This document shows positions 55,843 to 57,833 of a stretch of DNA of 57,833 nt, piece by piece; positions within the stretch are counted from its first letter, which is position 1, and every line of letters begins with the position of its first letter. A program made the position numbers and the translations under genes. The stretch covers positions 1-57,833 of the forward strand of contig NZ_JAEQAZ010000038.1 of NCBI RefSeq assembly GCF_016654115.1, given 5' to 3'. Under the pieces are notes generated by a model. That model saw only the letters and a list, made by a program, of their open reading frames with translations. It had not been told where the DNA came from and did no database searches. This DNA is from Streptomyces sp. MBT53 (GTDB taxonomy: Bacteria > Actinomycetota > Actinomycetes > Streptomycetales > Streptomycetaceae).

Positions 55843-57833
55843 CTATTCGGCTCGGAGCGCGGTCGCCGTGCGGATGCGTGCCGCCCAGCCGGCCGGCAGC
55901 AGTGAGCCGAGTACGGCGACGGCGACTCCGGCGAGCCCGAGCAGGACCAGGTCTCCGGCGCCGTAGACGTCGACGACGAAGTCGGGCATCCGTAGCCCCG
56001 CCGCGCGGCCCATCGCGGGGATCACCGCCCGGTGCACGGCCAGGCCCAGCGGTACGCCGAGGGCGCCGCCGGCCAGTCCGGGCAGGACGACCGAGGTGAC
56101 GACCATCGTGACGGTCTGGCGGGGTGTCATGCCGAGCGCCTTGTGGATGCCCAGGTCGTGGACGCGTTCGTGGGTGTCGAGCACGACCCCGCCCAGCACA
56201 CCGAGCCCGGCGACACAGACCAGCAGCACGGTGAGCAGAGCGGTGAGCGAGTCGAGAACGGCCGCGGTGCCACTGCCGTTCGTGGACTTGGCGCTCGTCG
56301 CGCCGATCCCGAGGGGCTTCAACTCGGCGTTGAGCGCGGTGACATACGCGTCCGTGTCGGTGCCGGCTTTCAGATCGACGTACTCGGTCGTGGACTTGAG
56401 GTCGGGTACGGCGGTCCTGAGTGTGGCGGCGTCGGTGAAGACCCGGCGCCCGTCGTTGCCGGTGTCGAACACTTCGCCGACGATCCGAACCACAACTTCC
56501 TTGCCGTGCAAGGTGATTGTGATGCTGTCGCCGACTTTCGTGTCCGTGGCGGTCAGGATCGTGCTGGGCACCACGACCTCGCCGGCCCCGCTGAACCACC
56601 GCCCGCCGACCATCTTGAAACCGCCCCAGGAGGCGTCACCGTCGAACGCCGTCACGGTGACGGACCCGCTCATCCCCGACACGGCCGCGTCGAGGGAGGC
56701 GCTGCCGTAGTACGCCCGGGTGCCGGGTCGGGCCGCGATGGCGGTGGTGACCGGAGCGGTGATCCCGGCCGGTTCGGCGGCAGTCGGCCGCCCCTGGCGG
56801 ACCGCCTTGCCGGAACCGTCCTGTCCCGCCTGTCCGGCCTGCGCGCCGACCGTGACGTCCGCCGCGTTGTGGTTCTTGGCCGCGATCACCTCGCCCAACG
56901 ACGAGGACAGACCGGTGGCGAAGGTGACGGCGGCGACGCCGAACAACACCGCCACGACCATCGCGACCGTACGGGCGGGCCGCGCGAACGGCCGCGCCAG
57001 CCCCAGCCCCACCGACCGCGACACCGGAAGCCGGGCAGCGACCCCGGCGGCCCACTGGCCACGCCCCGCCGCTGGAGGCCAGGCGGCAGCCTGGGCTGCT
57101 CGCCGGTCCCGACTCACTGCCGGAGGTTGGGCGCTCGTGCCCGCCGCCCGCCTGTCTCGGCCAGCCACGGGAAGCTGGGCGGTCGTCCCCGCCGTCCACC
57201 GTTCTCGACCCACCGCTGAACGTCCGACGGCCGCCCAGGCCGCCCACCGGCTCCGGCCTGCTGCGGGAGGTCGGGTGTTGGTCTCCGGCATCCGCTGGTT
57301 TTGGCTCGACTTGGGGGGCCGGGCAGGTGTTGTGGCAGCTTGCTGGTCCGGGCCTGCTGCTGGAGGTTGGCCGGTCGTCTCCGGCGTCCGTCGGTCCGGG
57401 TCCGCTGCGGTGGGCTGGGCAGGTGTTGTGGCTGCCCGCTGGCCCTGGCCCGCCGCTGAAAGTCCGGTGGTCGTCTCCGGCGTCCGCCGGCCTTGGCCCG
57501 TCTCGGGGGGCCGGACAGGTGCCTTGGCTGCCCGCTCCCCCTGGCCCGCTGCTGGAAGTTCGGTGGTTGTCTCCGCCGTCCGTCGGTCTGGGCTCGCTTC
57601 GGGGAGTTGGGTAGGTGTTGTGGTTGCTTGCTGGTCCGGGCCTGGTGCTGGAGGTTGGGCGGTCGTCTCCGCCGTCCGTCGGTCTGGGCTCGCTTCGGGG
57701 AGTTGGGTAGGTGTTGTGGTTGCTTGCTGGTCCGGGCCTGGTGCTGGAGGTTGGGCGGTCGTCCCCGCCGTCCGGCGGCCTGGGCCCGCTTCGGGGAGCC
57801 GGGCAGCTGCCTTGGCTGCCCGCTGGCCCTGGC
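55843..57833 (-). CDS. FtsX/MacB-type ABC transporter permease with tandem-repeat linker (N-terminus outside the window)
   Basis: The frame is open from the stop at 55843 to the window end (about 663 codons); an ATG at 57291 is internal. The C-terminal 390 residues form half of an FtsX-like permease: one helix (VAMVVAVLFGVAAVTFATGL), an external MacB core (SLGEVIAAKNHNAADVTVG ... GRRVFTDAATLRTAVPDL), then three helices with DTHERVHDLGIHKALGMTPRQ between them. Before it lie about nine 32-residue repeats (96 bp period). The missing N-terminal half should be a second FtsX unit, making the repeats a cytoplasmic linker. ATPase partner and substrate unknown. Confidence 0.85.
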   Translation of the reverse strand, partial: QGQRAAKAAARLPEAGPGRRTAGTTAQPPAPGPDQQATTTPTQLPEASPDRRTAETTAQPPAPGPDQQATTTPTQLPEASPDRRTAETTTELPAAGQGERAAKAPVRPPETGQGRRTPETTTGLSAAGQGQRAATTPAQPTAADPDRRTPETTGQPPAAGPDQQAATTPARPPKSSQNQRMPETNTRPPAAGRSRWAAWAAVGRSAVGRERWTAGTTAQLPVAGRDRRAAGTSAQPPAVSRDRRAAQAAAWPPAAGRGQWAAGVAARLPVSRSVGLGLARPFARPARTVAMVVAVLFGVAAVTFATGLSSSLGEVIAAKNHNAADVTVGAQAGQAGQDGSGKAVRQGRPTAAEPAGITAPVTTAIAARPGTRAYYGSASLDAAVSGMSGSVTVTAFDGDASWGGFKMVGGRWFSGAGEVVVPSTILTATDTKVGDSITITLHGKEVVVRIVGEVFDTGNDGRRVFTDAATLRTAVPDLKSTTEYVDLKAGTDTDAYVTALNAELKPLGIGATSAKSTNGSGTAAVLDSLTALLTVLLVCVAGLGVLGGVVLDTHERVHDLGIHKALGMTPRQTVTMVVTSVVLPGLAGGALGVPLGLAVHRAVIPAMGRAAGLRMPDFVVDVYGAGDLVLLGLAGVAVAVLGSLLPAGWAARIRTATALRAE
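57045..57833 (-). repeat. 96-bp tandem repeats coding a 32-residue unit
   Basis: The period is exact: GGGGAGTTGGGTAGGTGTTG starts at 57601 and its copy at 57697. Consecutive translated units share AAG/APG at the start, a central P, then RRTxETT and a PP or LP end. The two outer units near 57600-57790 are almost identical in DNA, showing recent duplication; units near 57050-57290 have diverged. The array continues past the window edge. Confidence 0.88.

Noticed and set aside
57327..57614. Plus-strand frame over the repeat array
   Set aside because: It is the shadow of the minus-strand 32-residue repeats; GC-rich repeats stay open on both strands.

Overview
The window is high-GC actinobacterial DNA, almost certainly a Streptomyces chromosome. 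The reasons are strong G/C in third codon positions, frequent GTG starts, 4-bp ATGA/GTGA gene overlaps, rare TTA codons, XRE-DUF5753/DUF397/ATPase regulator sets, DUF-type small proteins, and short dispersed GC-rich repeats typical of this genus. Gene order and content (biotin genes, urease, tripeptidyl aminopeptidase, rocD/ddaH, a third pfkA, gatD/murT, RppA-CYP158A2, LigB-type ligase) recall one segment of the S. coelicolor left core (around SCO1200-SCO1243). That comparison is from memory, not from a search.

Layout. 1-0.54 kb: 3' end of bioF. 0.58-2.4 kb: DUF397 and XRE regulator, divergent from an RsbW-like ATPase. 2.4-3.1 kb: secreted NlpC/P60 hydrolase behind a c-di-AMP (ydaO-type) riboswitch. 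3.4-4.75 kb: a ClpP paralogue with altered active-site residues, divergent from an orphan Phd/YefM antitoxin across a TGTACA palindrome. 4.9-9.6 kb: urease operon ureABCFGD with a probable GlnR box upstream and dispersed repeats inside it. 9.7-16.9 kb: exported or envelope proteins (tripeptidyl aminopeptidase, PlsC, phosphoesterase, EfeB, EfeO). 17.7-20.3 kb: Lrp-ddaH-rocD arginine/ornithine catabolism. 20.4-24.5 kb: LytTR regulator, small membrane protein, SSS symporter and LytS-type kinase. 24.5-27.9 kb: Ser/Thr kinase operon with a PASTA lipoprotein. 28-33 kb: CtaG-like factor, pfkA, gatD-murT (peptidoglycan amidation) and def. 33-35.1 kb: TetR and an acyl-CoA dehydrogenase. 35.1-35.3 kb: a wrecked LuxR response-regulator remnant. 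35.6-40.2 kb: a three-gene CATRA-type conflict system (CHAT protease, small protein, membrane-anchored CATRA protein). 40.2-43.0 kb: type III PKS rppA, CYP158A2-like P450 and cupin, a flaviolin pigment cassette. 43.2-49.2 kb: TenA-like protein, aldehyde dehydrogenase, Nudix, ATP-dependent DNA ligase, thioredoxin-reductase-like flavoprotein and XRE-cupin regulator. 49.3-52.6 kb: quinone oxidoreductase and two acyl-CoA dehydrogenases in one translationally coupled operon. 52.8-55.7 kb: PI-PLC/GDPD-like protein, small membrane protein, phosphodiester glycosidase, DUF779. 55.8 kb to the window end: FtsX-type ABC permease with a long 32-residue tandem-repeat linker, truncated by the window edge.

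The most interesting items are the CATRA system, the inactive-looking ClpP beside an antitoxin, the in-frame dispersed repeat inside an acyl-CoA dehydrogenase matching one inside the urease operon, the repeat-filled ABC permease, the LuxR remnant, and three TTA (bldA-type) codons. No rRNA, tRNA, CRISPR array or insertion sequence was recognised.
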